In this document: piece after piece, positions 38,113-51,900 of the stretch
Position numbering within the stretch: position 1 is the first letter of the stretch
Layout of the letters: each line of letters starts with the position of its first letter
Program-made: the position numbers and the translations under genes
The notes under the pieces: model-generated
The model's database searches: none
What the model saw: only the letters and a program-made list of their open reading frames with translations
What the model was told of the DNA's origin: nothing
DNA from: Triops longicaudatus
Lineage: Eukaryota; Arthropoda; Branchiopoda; Notostraca; Triopsidae
NCBI GenBank assembly: GCA_022885665.1
Contig: JAGQDJ010000079.1
Coordinates: forward strand, 155,965-219,964
DNA: 64,000 nt
Direction of reading: 5' to 3'

Positions 38113-39943
38113 ATGCGTCGTCAGCAGTCATTGCCAATTAACCACGACCCTTTACCGTAAGTAAGCCAATTTTGTCACGCAACAAATAACGCTACTTACA
38201 TTCGACACGGTTAATTTTATCTTAAGTTAACTAAAGAGGGTGAGCACAGTTGATGATGCACGCTTTGTTTCATGCATTCGCGTACTAGTACTGTACGACA
38301 TTTCGTCTCGAAAAATAGTACCACACGCTAATTCCAAACACACTCAAACACTAATTGAAAGTGCCACGCTTTAGCAGACCTGTCGATTTTCCTTTAAGAG
38401 ACCAGATGTTCACAAAGCATTCCAGCAAAACGTTTCTAAATGCATTCCATCGAATTCCATGCTACAGAAGTGAAGAAATAAAATATTGAAGAAGCGTCGA
38501 AACGCCAATATGGGATCGATTTGTAAGTTTAACATCAAACACATACTGTTTGTTCACTAAGGAAATTATTCTACACCGGTCACATTAATTCCCACTGATT
38601 TCGAGAGTTTGAGAGAACTGTGGCAAGTGGTCTGAACTTTTCCATTAGCTTAATGTAGCTTTTCAACTGATATGGCCAGTAGCAACACATTGATAGGTTC
38701 ATTTTCTCTCAACTGGACAAAGCTAGCTTTGGAGTAAGCAAAGCCTACGAAGAAAGGGATTGTTTACTCCTTGCCTACTGCTATATCGAAAAAGCAATAA
38801 TAGGGACAATAGAGTTGGGTGCCAAGGTAATGTGCCTTCTATTTACTTCCACCAGTAATACAGTACATTACTCTGAACATATGCTAGCGCGAACAACATG
38901 GTCCGGTGCAGCTAAGTATAAAAATCGGAACGCCCAGTTCCAATTAGCTTCACAATCCTAGTCCTACTGTTACGTGCTGTACCAAGCGTGCGAGATACCT
39001 TGATTACATGCATCATGTATGAAGACAAATGAACGTTATGTTTCTTTCTTCTTTTTCCCCCACTCAAACACAGGAAACAAAGCACGGGAGATTTGCTGAG
39101 TCGGCTGAAAACAAGAAAAATTCTCGGCGTCGGGGAAACGGAAAATGGGGACATCCACCGTTCAAAAGTACCACAACAATTAACAGTTTAAACTAACGAA
39201 AATGCTTTAATTTTTGTTCTGATTCCCGTTAGATTTCACAGCTCTTGGGCCATAACGAGCACCTTTACATTCGATTACCACGCGGATGGTGGGCTTTTCA
39301 CGTAACAATGGCCGCGTGCTTGACGTCAGAGGGCCTATTTTATCTTGCCTGGCCTATGCAAGCTTCCAAGATTTTCCACGCGACTTTAGAACTGTCACAA
39401 GGAATAACAACCGGATTCAACTGCTACGTCGCTCAGCGTTGCCACGGTGCAGCATTGTTAAGTATGTCCCCACAATTATTGCCCTAGCGTTTCGTTCAAA
39501 TACAAAACCTAACCTTCGCTTCCAATTAAGCAGCAGAACTTAGAAATAAAATCTGGCTGTCTAACAACCCAATTATACAAGCATGTTTTCATTGTCCAGG
39601 TCTATCCATCATATTGTGGAAAAACGCTTACACGTCAGATCGCACTGAGGCCCGAATTTCTACAGCAGCCATGGGCTTGTACCACGGGTTGACCTTTGCC
39701 ATTAGTTGCATAGGAGCTTCCCAAATTGCAGCCGAGACAGAAATACCCGGAACAGTTTGGAGCCGTCGGTTTCTTTGCGTGCTATTAGGCAAGATGGGTA
39801 TGTGTACCATTTCTGCCCTTTACTACCGCTGGATTGGAGCTTCTACCTCAGGATTACGGAAATCTTCGTCGTATAAGGACCTGAGCGGAGGGACTTATAG
39901 CACAGGTGCTTCCCAAAACACAGAAAGCAAAAAAGAAATGTAA
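38113..39943 (+). CDS. TP53I11: TP53I11 (PIG11) homologue, multipass membrane protein
   Basis: Exons 38113-38156, 39074-39167, 39233-39461 and 39600-39943 give 236 residues (human about 189). The N-terminal part DLLSRLKTRKILGVGETENG followed by HRSKISQLLG matches the human DLVSRLKTRKILGVGG...HRSKISQVLG pattern closely. Further conserved blocks are GAALLSLSIILWKNAYTSD and the spaced hydrophobic segments WWAFHVTMAACL, AMGLYHGLTFAISCIGA and LLGKMGMCTISALYY, consistent with four membrane spans. The tail after the last span is Ser-rich and longer than in mammals. The human gene was described as a p53-induced gene tied to apoptosis and metabolism; whether that applies here is unknown. Exon 1 encodes only 14 residues, but its phase and GTAAGT donor fit. 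Confidence 0.88.
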
Positions 39944-41097
39944 ACACGAGAAACTTCTATTATAGTTTTCGGTTAAAGAGTACTCAGAATTTATTACTTC
40001 CAAAGTGATGCATCACTTTCTGCGCAAAATCTGCACACCTGTTAGTTTTTCTTTCTTCGTTAACTATGTATCACCCCTATTATCGCGTCATAAAGAATTC
40101 TCGTCTCGCACCACGTTACCGAGTGTCTTTCAAGCTTTCGCATCCCCGAATTACTGGTATAAGTAGATTTCGCTCTTCTAAGTTTGTGAATTAAATTTGT
40201 CCCATTTTCCTATGCATACTCCCGTACTCAACAACCTTGGTTTTGTCACAAAATTACATTCATTATGTTTCAACAGTACAAAGTGGCCAAAAGGCGTCAG
40301 GTGATTTGAAAATGTTCCGGGACAAGAATATTTATCGAACAAACGTGGCCGACAGGCTGGGTCTTAAGTTTGTATGAAACGTAACACAAACGTTAACCCT
40401 TCGAGCAACATTCTTTATTTGCCAATTTCCCTCCAGCGCGAATTTTCATATTAAGATCAATGGAGAAGGTGACTTGGTGCTGTACAATTTTGTGATACGG
40501 AGATTCTTCGTTTCAAATAAGAGAAAACGGGCAGTAGTCATAGCATTATCGGTTAGGTTTGCTTCTGGATGCATGTCTTGCTCGTAAGTGGTTAACAATA
40601 CATTGATGCTATGTTTCATACTTGTTTGCTTCAACCTTCAATACTCTTGAGCGTATTACCGGCCACAGTGTTTGATGTACGGGATCGTCCCTCTTAGAGC
40701 AATGTTCAATATCCCAGTATATTTTCAAGGACACCCTGGTGTTTATTTCCAAAAGGGCACTTATGTGCACTCGTAAATTCACTGTCGCATAGTTTCGTAT
40801 GTTTCAATGTTCTCCATGCAAGCTTTGTATTCTACTTGTAAACAAACCATGTCGCGGGGTGTGTAAACTTAAAAGTCCTATTAATGTTTCCAAATTCCTG
40901 AACTTAAACGAGAGGGCTTGTTGCTGTCCATCATGTGTCTCGTGTCTATTCTTTCACCGAGTATATTACATAGTACGGAGGTGAATAATAAAAAATAATT
41001 ATTTATAACCGACTCCTTAATGCACACACGACTAAATTTAAGTTGTTCAACTAGATTATAGGCATTGACGCGAATCCGTGTCTAGTATAGCAGACTT
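39944..41097. other. Convergent intergenic region TP53I11 / Rieske gene
   Basis: 1.15 kb between two convergent genes. It should hold both 3' untranslated regions. No further ORF is supported. Confidence 0.5.
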
Positions 41098-43271
41098 CTA
41101 AAAATTTGGCTCCTGGAAATATTTTGGATTGATATTGGGGAAACCGACTTTCATACAGTTTAGCATAGGGTCGTAGACTACCGGGTATGTCATTAAATGA
41201 AATTGCTTCTCTTTACCCAGGATTTTGCAAGCACCACTGTTTACATCAAACTTCCAGCCATGAACAGGACATCGCACACAAAGTGAGCGATCGGGGAGAG
41301 TCTCGATATCGCCCAAATGCAAAGGACCGCCTACGACAAACAAACATTTTCACGTCAATTTCTCTATCATATCTTCCTTCATGATTAAATGCAGCCCTGT
41401 CATGCGAAAAGTAACTTATAGTGAAAAAAGTGCAAACGTTGCGTCTACCGGAACCAAAAAAAAGCACCAGTAAGGATGAAAACAAAAATAAGACGGATAG
41501 AAAAACAAAACGTTGTTCTTCAGATAAATGAAGACTAATAGATACGCTACTTGGTTTAACCACAATTACTTGGTTTATACATATTTTTTAAAAAGTAACT
41601 ATTTTCTTTGTGTGCTAACTCCAATTATGCATGAAATTTTCGGACTTGCAGAGATTCCTCATACGTTAGCCGCTATAAAAAGAAAACGTTTCAAGGGGTG
41701 GGAGCAAATCGTCTAACCAGGGCTGTAACCAGGATTTTGGTTCGCGGGGGGGGGGTCAACATGCAATTTTACTGGACGTTTGTTTTTCGCTTATGTTCAT
41801 CACCATAAACTAACAAGACGACACGCGAACTGTCGAATAAGCTGGGCCAATACAGGAGTGATATACGTATATACGTATCAGGAGTGATAATACGTACGAC
41901 ACGTACTCGTCCTGATACTCGTGGAACAGCCAAGACCTATTCCGAGTTGTGTTACAGTGGCGAATGATATTGGCAAAACTGTAAGCGAACGTTACAATGG
42001 CCTACTATTTCGAGATAATTTGTTAGCGAAACGGGCGTTTTGATCCCGAAACATAACGGCAGTCACAATTTCTTTCTCCTTTATGAGTTGCTATTCTACC
42101 TTATTGAGGTACTAGCCATCTTTGTCAATCCGTTCCAGTTTCTCACATGTTAACCGTCACGATCACATCTCGGAATAGTCACTTTAAAGCGTGATGATGA
42201 GACTGTTTCAATGTTGCGTTATTGAAGAACTCAGAAAAAGACCTTTCACCTACGCTGTATACATGCCACACAACCAGACTACGACGTTCTCGTAGTTGCC
42301 CCAGTAGTTACGCTGAATTCAAAATAGTAAAAATACGGTATTAATACACGATTACTTACCAAGATGTGGACATCTGGCATCAGTGGCAAAAACCTCGTTC
42401 CCATAGCGAAATAAGGCAATGTCTATTCCGTTGACATGCACTTTAGTGCCAACAGCATTTGGTTCTCTTTTACAAGGACTTCTTCCGGGTGGAGTGACTA
42501 TGTTTTTCATTCCAGGCACTTCCTTTGACCAGTCATACAAATCTAGAGAAAATACAGTTATTATTGGCACGTGGATTATTATACGTTGATAACCTTCCAA
42601 AGTTTTCCCTTCAATTGGGAAATATAAATAACTAGCAGGATCGGCAGGTTTTATCTGAGGAACCCACGGTACTGGTGTGGCAGCCGGGACCTGAGAAATA
42701 CAGCATTAGATTTAACTTTTGGAAAATTATTTTATTAAATAGCTACTTAATATTACGCCGCGAAAACATGACTACGAATAGGGAGAATTTAAAAAGAAAG
42801 CGCGAAACGGTACTTAATATATTAAACATCGTATGGCAGCAGCCTTTCCGAGCTCAGTTTTGGTGATTTACAATATTTATCTTTTATTTAATTTCTAGAG
42901 CCTAAAACGCTAAGGGCTTATGGTAATAAATTCAGCTTTAAAAACAGAATATCAAAACACTTTTTTTGGAAACAAGTGTAGAAACAGGTAGGACTGCTTG
43001 ATAGAGATGAGCAGGTCACTGAAGCTCCAAAAATTAATGACATGCTACAATTACAGCTTGCAAGTGTACTGACACATACTTATAAAGTTTAAGATTACTT
43101 TGAAGGTGTCGTCGGAGTCATTCTGAAAAAGAAACCTTCTTGCCATTTTCTAATGAACGAATAATTCACATTGAATGGCTTATGTAGTAAACAGAAAGGA
43201 GAATAACAAACTTGCCACGTGGGTCTGTTTTCTCCTCGTACGTGACACCTAGCGGTAAAATATCTTATCAT
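41098..43271 (-). CDS. RFESD: Rieske [2Fe-2S] domain protein (RFESD-type)
   Basis: Exons are 43271-43212, 42690-42594, 42542-42360 and 41330-41098, giving 190 residues. The start (MIRYFTARCHVRGENR) is rich in Arg and aromatic residues with no acid before residue 14, like a mitochondrial presequence. A linker with WVPQIKPADPASYLYFP follows. The Rieske fold contains RCPHLGGPLHLGDIE and CVRCPVHGWKFDVNSG, so both cluster motifs C-x-H and C-x2-H are intact. Human RFESD has the same GGPLHLGDIE core but CPWH in the second box. The substrate and partner are unknown. The 51-nt intron between exons 2 and 3 and a 1-kb intron splitting the first cluster motif from the second are unusual in their contrast. 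An upstream in-frame ATG at 43298 would add nine residues. Confidence 0.85.
41718..41810 (+). repeat. Dispersed repeat (GGCYGTAAC family), copy A, in an intron of the Rieske gene
   Basis: Begins CAGGGCTGTAACCAGGATTT, runs through a poly-G tract and GCAATTTTACTGGACGTTTG. Related copies on the opposite strand are at 46209-46386 and 53700-53822. The ends of those copies look like short imperfect inverted repeats, so this may be a MITE family. I cannot classify it. Confidence 0.6.
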
Positions 43272-46200
43272 TTCAAATGGACCCAGCGAACCCTGCATGC
43301 TGGGGTGAACGAGTCTGGAAGTCAAAAGCCATCCCATATATTATTTCCTATTCTGAATGTTTGATAATGCTTTTGCGAAGCAAATGGAAAGCACCGGTTT
43401 TATGCATTATATTTCTGGTCCGTACTTCACTGAGAACTGACATGGGATTAGGCAGTCTGTGAAGGCGATAGATGCGCTTCTAGCTAATGCCTAAACGGGC
43501 CTATAGACCTATCGTCATTAGAGGTTATAAGTACTCCGATTTAGATTTTATATAGATATTCCGATTTTCTCACGTAGTAACTGCTTTATGCCTGATTTTT
43601 ACCTGCAAACTATTTCCACATTTTGTTAACACTCCTTGATGGTTCTCAAGGTCCAATGTCTTGCACTAACATTTCGACCGGAGAAAGAATGTTTCGAATG
43701 CCGCACTTTTCTGCCGACGTGGGCAGTTCTAAATGGCGCGATGTAGTCTAATCTAGGGTAATGTCCACGAATGTATTACGAATTTACAACGAATGTGATG
43801 ATAATCCTTCACACGGAGCACTTTGCAGATGACTCAAGTTGGTTTTAATTTCGACGTCAAAAGCTTGTTCATTCTTCTTAAAATCTGTGAAAACGGAGTA
43901 GGACAAGAAAAATGTAATGAAATTCTTGTATTAGGAAAATACAAGAAGCTTCGCTTTACACGTAGCTGTAACTAAACAGCGATACACTTTGGTCACAAAG
44001 TACAAAAGCATTCTGAAAATTGCTCGGTTTGCACAGAAAAATAATCTTAAAAGCAGCATAAAAGGTGTGCGTCATTTGTCTTAATGGTTGCTTTTCCTCT
44101 CATCCATGTATCAAATAATGTAGCTCCTTAACTTAATGTGACATGACTCCGTCCTTTCTACGATTTTTTGTCCAACCATGGATATTTCTTGTTTAAGAAC
44201 ATAGAGATCTTAAAGACAAAACAGTGCGATTTTTTCCTGACATAAACAATCACATATCCAGAACCACTTCTATTGCAATTCAGTGTACTTAGCTGTTGTA
44301 CCCTATGCTACATTAGCTAGCTTACATAAAAGCCTGGTTATTTTCGCTAATAAATTTCATATGAATTTTTAATATTTATCGCAGTAAACTTATTACATCG
44401 GCAAAAACGCACTGATATCTTCTACTTCTGCCTTACGCTGTAACGACACATTGTTTAAGACCCCGAAAAAAGAGGCCGGTCCACTTCACAGCTGCCCAGT
44501 AACAATTCCGGAACTAGACTCGTGGAGTTGGAGAAAAATTACTGCAACGTAAAGAACCCTCATTACCAAAAGGGGAATCGACCAAGCAAAAGAGGATTTC
44601 CGCAGTGTGCTCGGGGATTTCTAATAGCCATGGTTGTACGGTTACGTCTTTTCACTACTCTTGTGCTTCCCATACCTAAATTGCTTAAGTTCGGTTCGGC
44701 AACTTCTTTTTATTGTTACTGTACAGAAGAAACATAGTGCACTTCCCTTCTCAAGCACCCGAACCTTCAAAAAAGTTACAACTCTCCGCCGATGCAGAAG
44801 CTGCATTCTTTGTCGCATTGACGGTGTCACTACTAAACATCGCCAAGCATGATGAGCGGTGTGTTATGCACACAGGTCCCATTACTTTTTCACCTCCAAA
44901 TCCAATCATTTCGCTCATTATCTCTTCCGTGCACACGTCTCTACCTCTCTTCTCCCCTTCCATCCCCCTCCTACTACAACCCTCTCGCCTAACGCAAGCC
45001 TTTGTTAGCTCTTCGACTCTGGTCTCTCGGCGTTAACATGTAACGAACCCGATACCTCATTAGTTATCTTCCCCCTTTTTACCCTAAAATACCAGTGGTC
45101 GTCATACTAGCTTAACACCCTTCGTTGTTTACCATCTACGCGCGGATTGTACGGACGAGTTCTCGAAGGGACGTCCATTCCAGCTGACCACCAAGGACCA
45201 TAAATTAATGTCCCCGTGGTTCGCGAGGAACCTCTAAGTTTTCTTTTTTTTCTCATTGACACATCTCAAAACCACTTCCGTGCGTGGCGCTCGAATCGCT
45301 CTAATAGTGTATTTGAAGATACCTTATTGCGTTATGGCGTAGAAGAGCCCTCAGATTTCGATATCTCACACGGTTCTTTTAACTTGATAATAAAAGCACC
45401 CATTTATCTTCTATAAGCCACGCTGTAAGCACATACACTTTTTTCTCTGGTTATACTCTTTCTTAGTTTACGTGCATAGGCCTAACGTAGCACCCTCGAC
45501 TTATGTGGTACGCAAAAATCCAGAAGATGAAGTGTGCCCCTTTTGGCAGTCAAAATGACAAGTATAAATGCCAGTTGATTTGCCTGGTTAAGGTATATAT
45601 GGAAACCGTAACAAGAAATCTGAGAAAAAAGGCACTTCTACCTTCAGCACTTGGTTAAAAGTCGACAATTCTGCGTAGCATACTAAACGAATCTCAACGG
45701 TAGAAAGAGAGGATGGGAAAGAGATCTATGGCGCGGAAACATATCGTGAAATGCAACAGCCTTGGAAAAAGGCAGAAAGAGCAGCGAATATCTGATAGCC
45801 ATCTTAAATCTTGATTTATCTGGGGACAATACCTGCCTTTGACTACCTAAGCTCACAGACAGCTCAATTTGGCCAAGTGACAACAACGAAGTAGCAAAAA
45901 CAGCATGATGAAGTAGAGGATCTTGCTTGGTTTGGTGTAGTTATGGTCTTGCTGACATATGTAAGCCTAAGGTGTAAAGAAGTGGTGCCGAGGATTTTTG
46001 CTGCAGTTTAACTGGTAATACTGGTTTAACTGGTAAAATACATATTGCTATATAAGACCGCAATTTCTCCAGCGCAGTTTGTAGGTTAAAATGTGTCATA
46101 AAGTCTTAGAAGCCAAATAAAGATATTGCAATTCACCCGGTTCCGCAGAAACAAACGCGTAACCGAAACATATTAAACGTGTACGACTATGTCGACATGC

Positions 46201-48992
46201 ACTTAGCAAGGCCATAACTGGGAGGAGTTTAAGTGGCTACCCCCTCCCCTTCCCCAAAAGAAACATAATATTGTGCAATGGTAAGTATAGGCAAATACCA
46301 AATGTCCAGTAACATTGCATATTGGAAACGCCCCAAGAAACTCCCCAAATCCCCTTAGAACCGCAATCCTTGCTACGGCACTGACCATTAAGAATGCATT
46401 AATTGTCTCAAGAAGCGTTAACTGAAGTAACAAAAATGTTTCAGCTAAAATGTTTTCTTAAATTTACATGCTTTTTAACGTTCTAAGTAGGCGACAATTT
46501 TCTAAAGTAATTATCATTAATTTGCGCAAGTGTAAGGAATTTCGCATCTTTAACGTCACGCATTCGATATAACTTTATGGCTTTTGTGTGGTTGCAATGG
46601 TATTTCTTATGTGGTGGATTATTCAACATGTCAAAGTTTCACGATGGTTGGGTCGTGCAACACTGAATTCACCGTTATGGAAAACCTCCCAAGTCCCAAA
46701 TGGGGAGGGGGAACTACTGTATATATACCTGGGCAAAGTACACTCGAAACGCATCTCATATAAAGTATGTGTCTAGGAAACGTATCTGTAATTAGATTTC
46801 AGATTGGTCATATCCCTGGGACACGCTGACGCAAGGCATATTAAAACACCATCCCTTTATTAGCTCCATGTCAGATTCAGTGCTTGGAAAGGGAACGCCC
46901 CCCGCGGTAAAACCTGTACTTGTGACGCAGGTGGAGGATATCCATGTGTATTTCTCAATTTTGGCAAGGAAAAGGGGTGTTTTAAAACTGCGGCTCTGTG
47001 CAATGTGCAGAGCTTCCCAATTTTCTTGGGGCCGAAGCCGATTGACTTTTTGACAGTCCTCGTGTCAACCACACAATTATCTCAAGATGGGACCTGAGGG
47101 AGACTTTCTGTGCCAGATGCAGGAACAGCAGCTACCGCGGATTACAAGCATGCCAGTGCGCCGCTACGAGCTACGTTTCCCAACTTCCTTTGCAACAACG
47201 GCGTAAAAACACGAAATTTCTGCAGAGCAGAGGGACTCGTAACGTAAAGAGGCTTTTGGTGCCTCTCCCTCCGCTGAGACTCTTGCCCGTTTCGTCGAGA
47301 GCCGGGGAACTCTAGTTACTTTTCTTTAGGAGCTATACTGTGAAACAAAAAGCGACATAAGGCAAGCCAAGAGCTATGGATAAAAAAGAAGACTTGAGCA
47401 AAGACGTGCAGGGCTCTGACTTTAACTTTTCAAAAGGGAGAAAAGAGGACTTAGAAGAAAAGCCCAAGAAAAGGCCCAAAGCCGTGCCAATTCACGCTTC
47501 ATTGAATTTCTCTTTGCCTTACATCGAATTACTACCCACACAACCTTTATGTTCAAAACCAAAAGGCAAAACAAATTTTTGCCCCGAACCTTTGCGACCG
47601 TATTGCTTGCTGCTTTCTTAAGGTTTCTAGGGCTTGGGAACCAGACTGTATTACGTAAGACTTTCGGACATAACCTAAGAACAGAGAGCAGAGCTTTAGT
47701 TGAAAAAATAAAAAAAATGAAGCGGATTTTCCCTTATTTGACATGGAATCACTCAGGTAGAACGAGCAAAGTAACTTTTTTTTGTTGACTAGCCAGGGAG
47801 TAATAATTGGACCAAGAAGCATCAGTGTCTTGTGTATGTGTGCTTCGGATTTCCTTTCACATGTTGATATAACCTAGGAATGGTTCAATGAAAGCGACTG
47901 AAACAAAATTGAAAACTATTTTCTCTTCTGAGCGTCAAACCCGCCTTTGTTAACAAACGAAAGAAAAAGCTAGTAATCATGCTATCAACTCTCTTTACAG
48001 AGCCATTATAAAAGCGTGGTTCTTTTGAGCTCTTTTAATGCCAGCAAGCCTTACCGAGAGATCAAAGCGGCTATCGATTTACAGTCTTCTGCCAGTTTAG
48101 CGTAAAGAAAAAGAACTCTTTTGCTATCTTTTTTTTTTACACATTAGCAATCTGAGACTCTCGCAGGGCTCTCTTTCTTCCTCGAGTCAATGTACTGCTT
48201 GAAGAATAGCCCTTATGCAACACTATCGCTATTAAAATGTTATACGCGAGAGATCCCCGTCCCCAGCTTTACTATATCGCGTACTAAGAAATTTCCCACA
48301 TAAAACTGTCTTTTCTGAGTCGCTATCAGCCACAAAGCCGGACACTTTACTTGTTAGCATATAAATGGCTAAGAGCAAACGGTTTAGGAGCAAAAAGCAA
48401 GCATTGCTGCAGGCAAGACTAAACAGACAGCAAGACCAGCGGACACGGGAACATTGCTGCAGCACACGCCGACGCGAAATCTCCCAAGTCAATGCCTTGC
48501 CCGCTTCTGTCAAAAGCACGAGACGAAGCTGGGAATGCCTGCATGGCGGACGCCCATCACATACGCTCCCTTAGTCGGCACGCTCGTATCCCCATACTTG
48601 GGTAGTTTCTTCCCACCCAAACTGGTAGTAGTGATTGTACTGAACGGATCTTAGCATTCCTGGCTTCGTCAGTGTGATAGTGCTTCCGAAAAGGACGAGC
48701 GACTGGCAGGTAGGAGCTGATTGTCTTAAGAATAAATCTGCTTGGCATACAGTCGTTTATTCCACATGGCTGGATGTCAAATCCTGCAAAAGAAGCAAAA
48801 GCTGCCCAGTGTTGATTCAGGGTGCTACAGTGAATGAGTTAATAAGTCAACTTTACAACAGGCACCTGTTGGACGAAAACTAGACGATAAGTTCTGAATC
48901 GTTGTAGACAAAAGAAATACTTCATTACTCACACAGAAATAAACGGCGCGTTTCGCTGTGAACGTATTTTCCGCGGGAACCCGTCAGCAGCG
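43272..48992. other. Intergenic region upstream of the glutamate receptor
   Basis: 5.7 kb with no supported gene. It includes purine-rich stretches (about 47370-47470) that create a Lys/Glu-rich ORF by composition, one dispersed repeat copy (46209-46386), and presumably the distal receptor promoter at its right end. Confidence 0.5.
46209..46386 (-). repeat. Dispersed repeat (GGCYGTAAC family), copy B
   Basis: Read on the minus strand it starts AGTGCCGTAGCAAGGATTGC and later has GCAATGTTACTGGACATTTG, matching copies A and C. The left end in plus orientation (GGCCATAACTGGGA) resembles the same terminal sequence, giving short imperfect inverted ends. Confidence 0.6.
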
Positions 48993-51900
48993 ATGGAGTT
49001 TGCCAAAGTATGGGGCATTTTTATTATCCTCGTCGTGCTGTGCCTTCGTCCTTGCCATACATTGGATAAAATACCGTTGGGTAAGTCCACGATTTGTAAA
49101 ATGCTACCAATATAAAGACTCAACTTGCCAACAGGTTCTCTCTCAGCACTACTGGGTCTTATGAATCTATAACAAATTAAATTTTTGATTGATCTTCCGG
49201 AGCTTGGCAAGCTTTCATATAAAATTACCTGAAGACCATTGTTGTTCACGAGTTGTACTCATTTCATGCAAAAAAAAAATGTTCTTGACAGCGCATGGAT
49301 TTCACCTTGATAAGGGTGACAGTTTCGTTGGTCGGCTATATAAGACTACTTATAACAGAATTATGAATCGCACTGTTCAAAGCTTTTAAATGTATTTTAA
49401 CGCACATTCTACAAATAAAAAATTACAAATTTTCATAAAGAATTTTGCAGTTTTCCTATTTTATTTACAAGTAGCGTTGTAAGTTATCTTTTCACGATTA
49501 AGTGAAATTGCCAGCGAACGCCAGATTTTCAACTGAAAGTCTTGAAACCTTAAAGATTTCCAAAACTTTTTGCAGCAAATTAAGTTCGAGATAGCTATAA
49601 AAATGGCTACAAAAAAGCAAAAACTTTCCCAGCTTCTGGAGATGTGGTCTGTCAAGAGAGTAAAATGTGTAGCAGTATGAACCCACGCAGTAATATTTAG
49701 TGATTTTCCTCTTTGTCTTCTACGCAACTTCCCTGTGGACCAGGTCTTGAAAAAGTCGGTCACTTTAGTTGTCTAGCAGCAGAAATGTCCGCAATTATGT
49801 AGATGTTGGGAACCAATATTAAAAATAAAGCTAAAAAAGCTTGGGCATGGTCTTCGGGAGGATAAAACCTGACGAGGGAGGGGCATGCTGTAGCCTCGAG
49901 CCAGCATGGAAGTAATAACCGGACCTTGCTTTTCTAACCAAAAACCGCGTCTTAGTTCGCGGAAATGAAACACAGGACAATATCCAAACACCGTATCTTA
50001 TTACAGATTGTTTATGGGAACTAATTTTGCATTAGCCCCCATTACTTCGTGTGGAAGAAAGAGCGAAATAAGTCTGTTGTGTCAAGTTCACGAGAACAAG
50101 CTACAAGGGGCGAAGTTCTACAACGAAACATGAAAATCCGTAAAGACGTAAGAGCTGTTAGGGTCAAATTAAGAAAGTCTGCAGGAAAGACAAAATCGCA
50201 ATGCACCAGTTTCTGCGTTAATACAAAGTAAGGTATAAATGAGTAGGGTGACCAAACGTCCCGTTTTTTCGCCATTTTCGAGCGTCCCCTATTTTACAAA
50301 AATGTTCGTTTTGTTACGTTTTGGGAGAAAATAAAAATGTTTGATTGATTGATTGAGGTTTTAGGACTCGCTTGTTATACTTTTCTTAGCTTTTCCTTTT
50401 ATTTTTCTTTATGACCTCAGCCTTATTCACTAGAGATTATAATTCAAATGAAACTACTTCTTAAAAATATTTTACAGACATTGGAACAAAGCTTTTGGGT
50501 TTTAAAAATTAATCCCTAAGGCGCGACTAATGGACCCTTAGCTTACGAAAAACCGGACTCTACAATATAACTTTTGCGACGATATTTTCTTAAGCGTATG
50601 ATTGTAATGTTCAGTTTTTCAAAATCAATTTTAAGTTTATTAAAAAAATTTAGCTCAACATTCTTGAAAGACTCGGTTTCAAAAGTTAGAAAATTGACCA
50701 GTATCACTCATTCAAATTTCTTACATACGGTAATTATTACTGCGAAGATCTCACGAGTCAGAAGAGCTGTTCTGAAGTTGTCTTCGAAGTTTTTTGACAC
50801 GTCTTTGACTTCGTGGACAATCCCTACAGTGTTGTTGAAATATCTTCTTTGTACAGTTCTGTTACGTTTTTGATCTTTCAAAGACCTTCATTTAACCGCC
50901 TGCTCCAGGACGAATTAAAATGAACGCCACTTAAGTTTGTGTATTTGTATAATACAAATTTATTCCTTTATAATTTATATGGCTATGTGATGAATTAATA
51001 GCAGATATATAAAAAACTAAAAGGCGTGAATCTGAGATGAGGCTTTTTTACTCTTGAAGAGCTTTTTTTAGCCCCAGGTTATCATCACATGAAAAAGTCA
51101 ATGGAGTCGCAGCTTCTCTAGGTAGATATAATTGCAATCTGTAGTACTGTAGAAGCGACGGATGTTTGGTCAGTACGTCTTAGACGCTCAACAGTCATAT
51201 TTCAGAAACAGGGCAAAAAGCAGGAAAACTAACTGCATAGATGTCTATTGATGAATTTTTTCTTTTGCTAAGGCGCCACCCTAATTTCCATGACAATTAC
51301 GGAGAAAATATGACCAAAGTCGAACCAAACCAGCGAGAGAAAACCTAAAGTTATTACTAACTCTCTGTATCAGTCCTGATATTATTTTCAGACTTATACA
51401 GCTGATATGCTAGAAAATAAGGCATCGATGACGTTTTAGATAGCCGATCCTAAAAGGATATGGGCTATTGAACAGCAGAAAATTTTATATAGAAATAAAC
51501 TGACATCAAATATCAAATATCGTCAACAAGACTTATTACTCTTGAAAATTTGCAGTTTTTGGTGGATTTAGCTACTTAATACAATTGCAACAATAAATAA
51601 CTTTAACACAACGTTTGATTAAATAAAACAAATGACAGGAAAATAGGTTCCGCCTTCGGCCGTTGTAGTAGTCTCATAAGCAATTTAAAGCCACAGGGTG
51701 CATAAATTAACACGCAACAGTGGAATGTTACAGGTACAGCAATTAAGACCCAATAATCACTTCGCGTTTCCTTCCATTACACTGACGAGTTCTCTTGGTG
51801 TATTTAAATGCGTAGGTATTATTCCTTTCATGCACTGATTAGACTGCATTCGTTTCAGACTACGTAACATTATTATGGCTTACTAGTAAATGACACGTGA

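Noticed and set aside
47376..47621. 81-codon Lys/Glu-rich ORF
   Set aside because: It arises from a purine-rich tract. There is no splice context, no recognisable family, and overlapping frames are equally open.
48365..48574. Basic ORF just upstream of the glutamate receptor
   Set aside because: No homology or splice signal recognised; the overlapping second frame is open as well.
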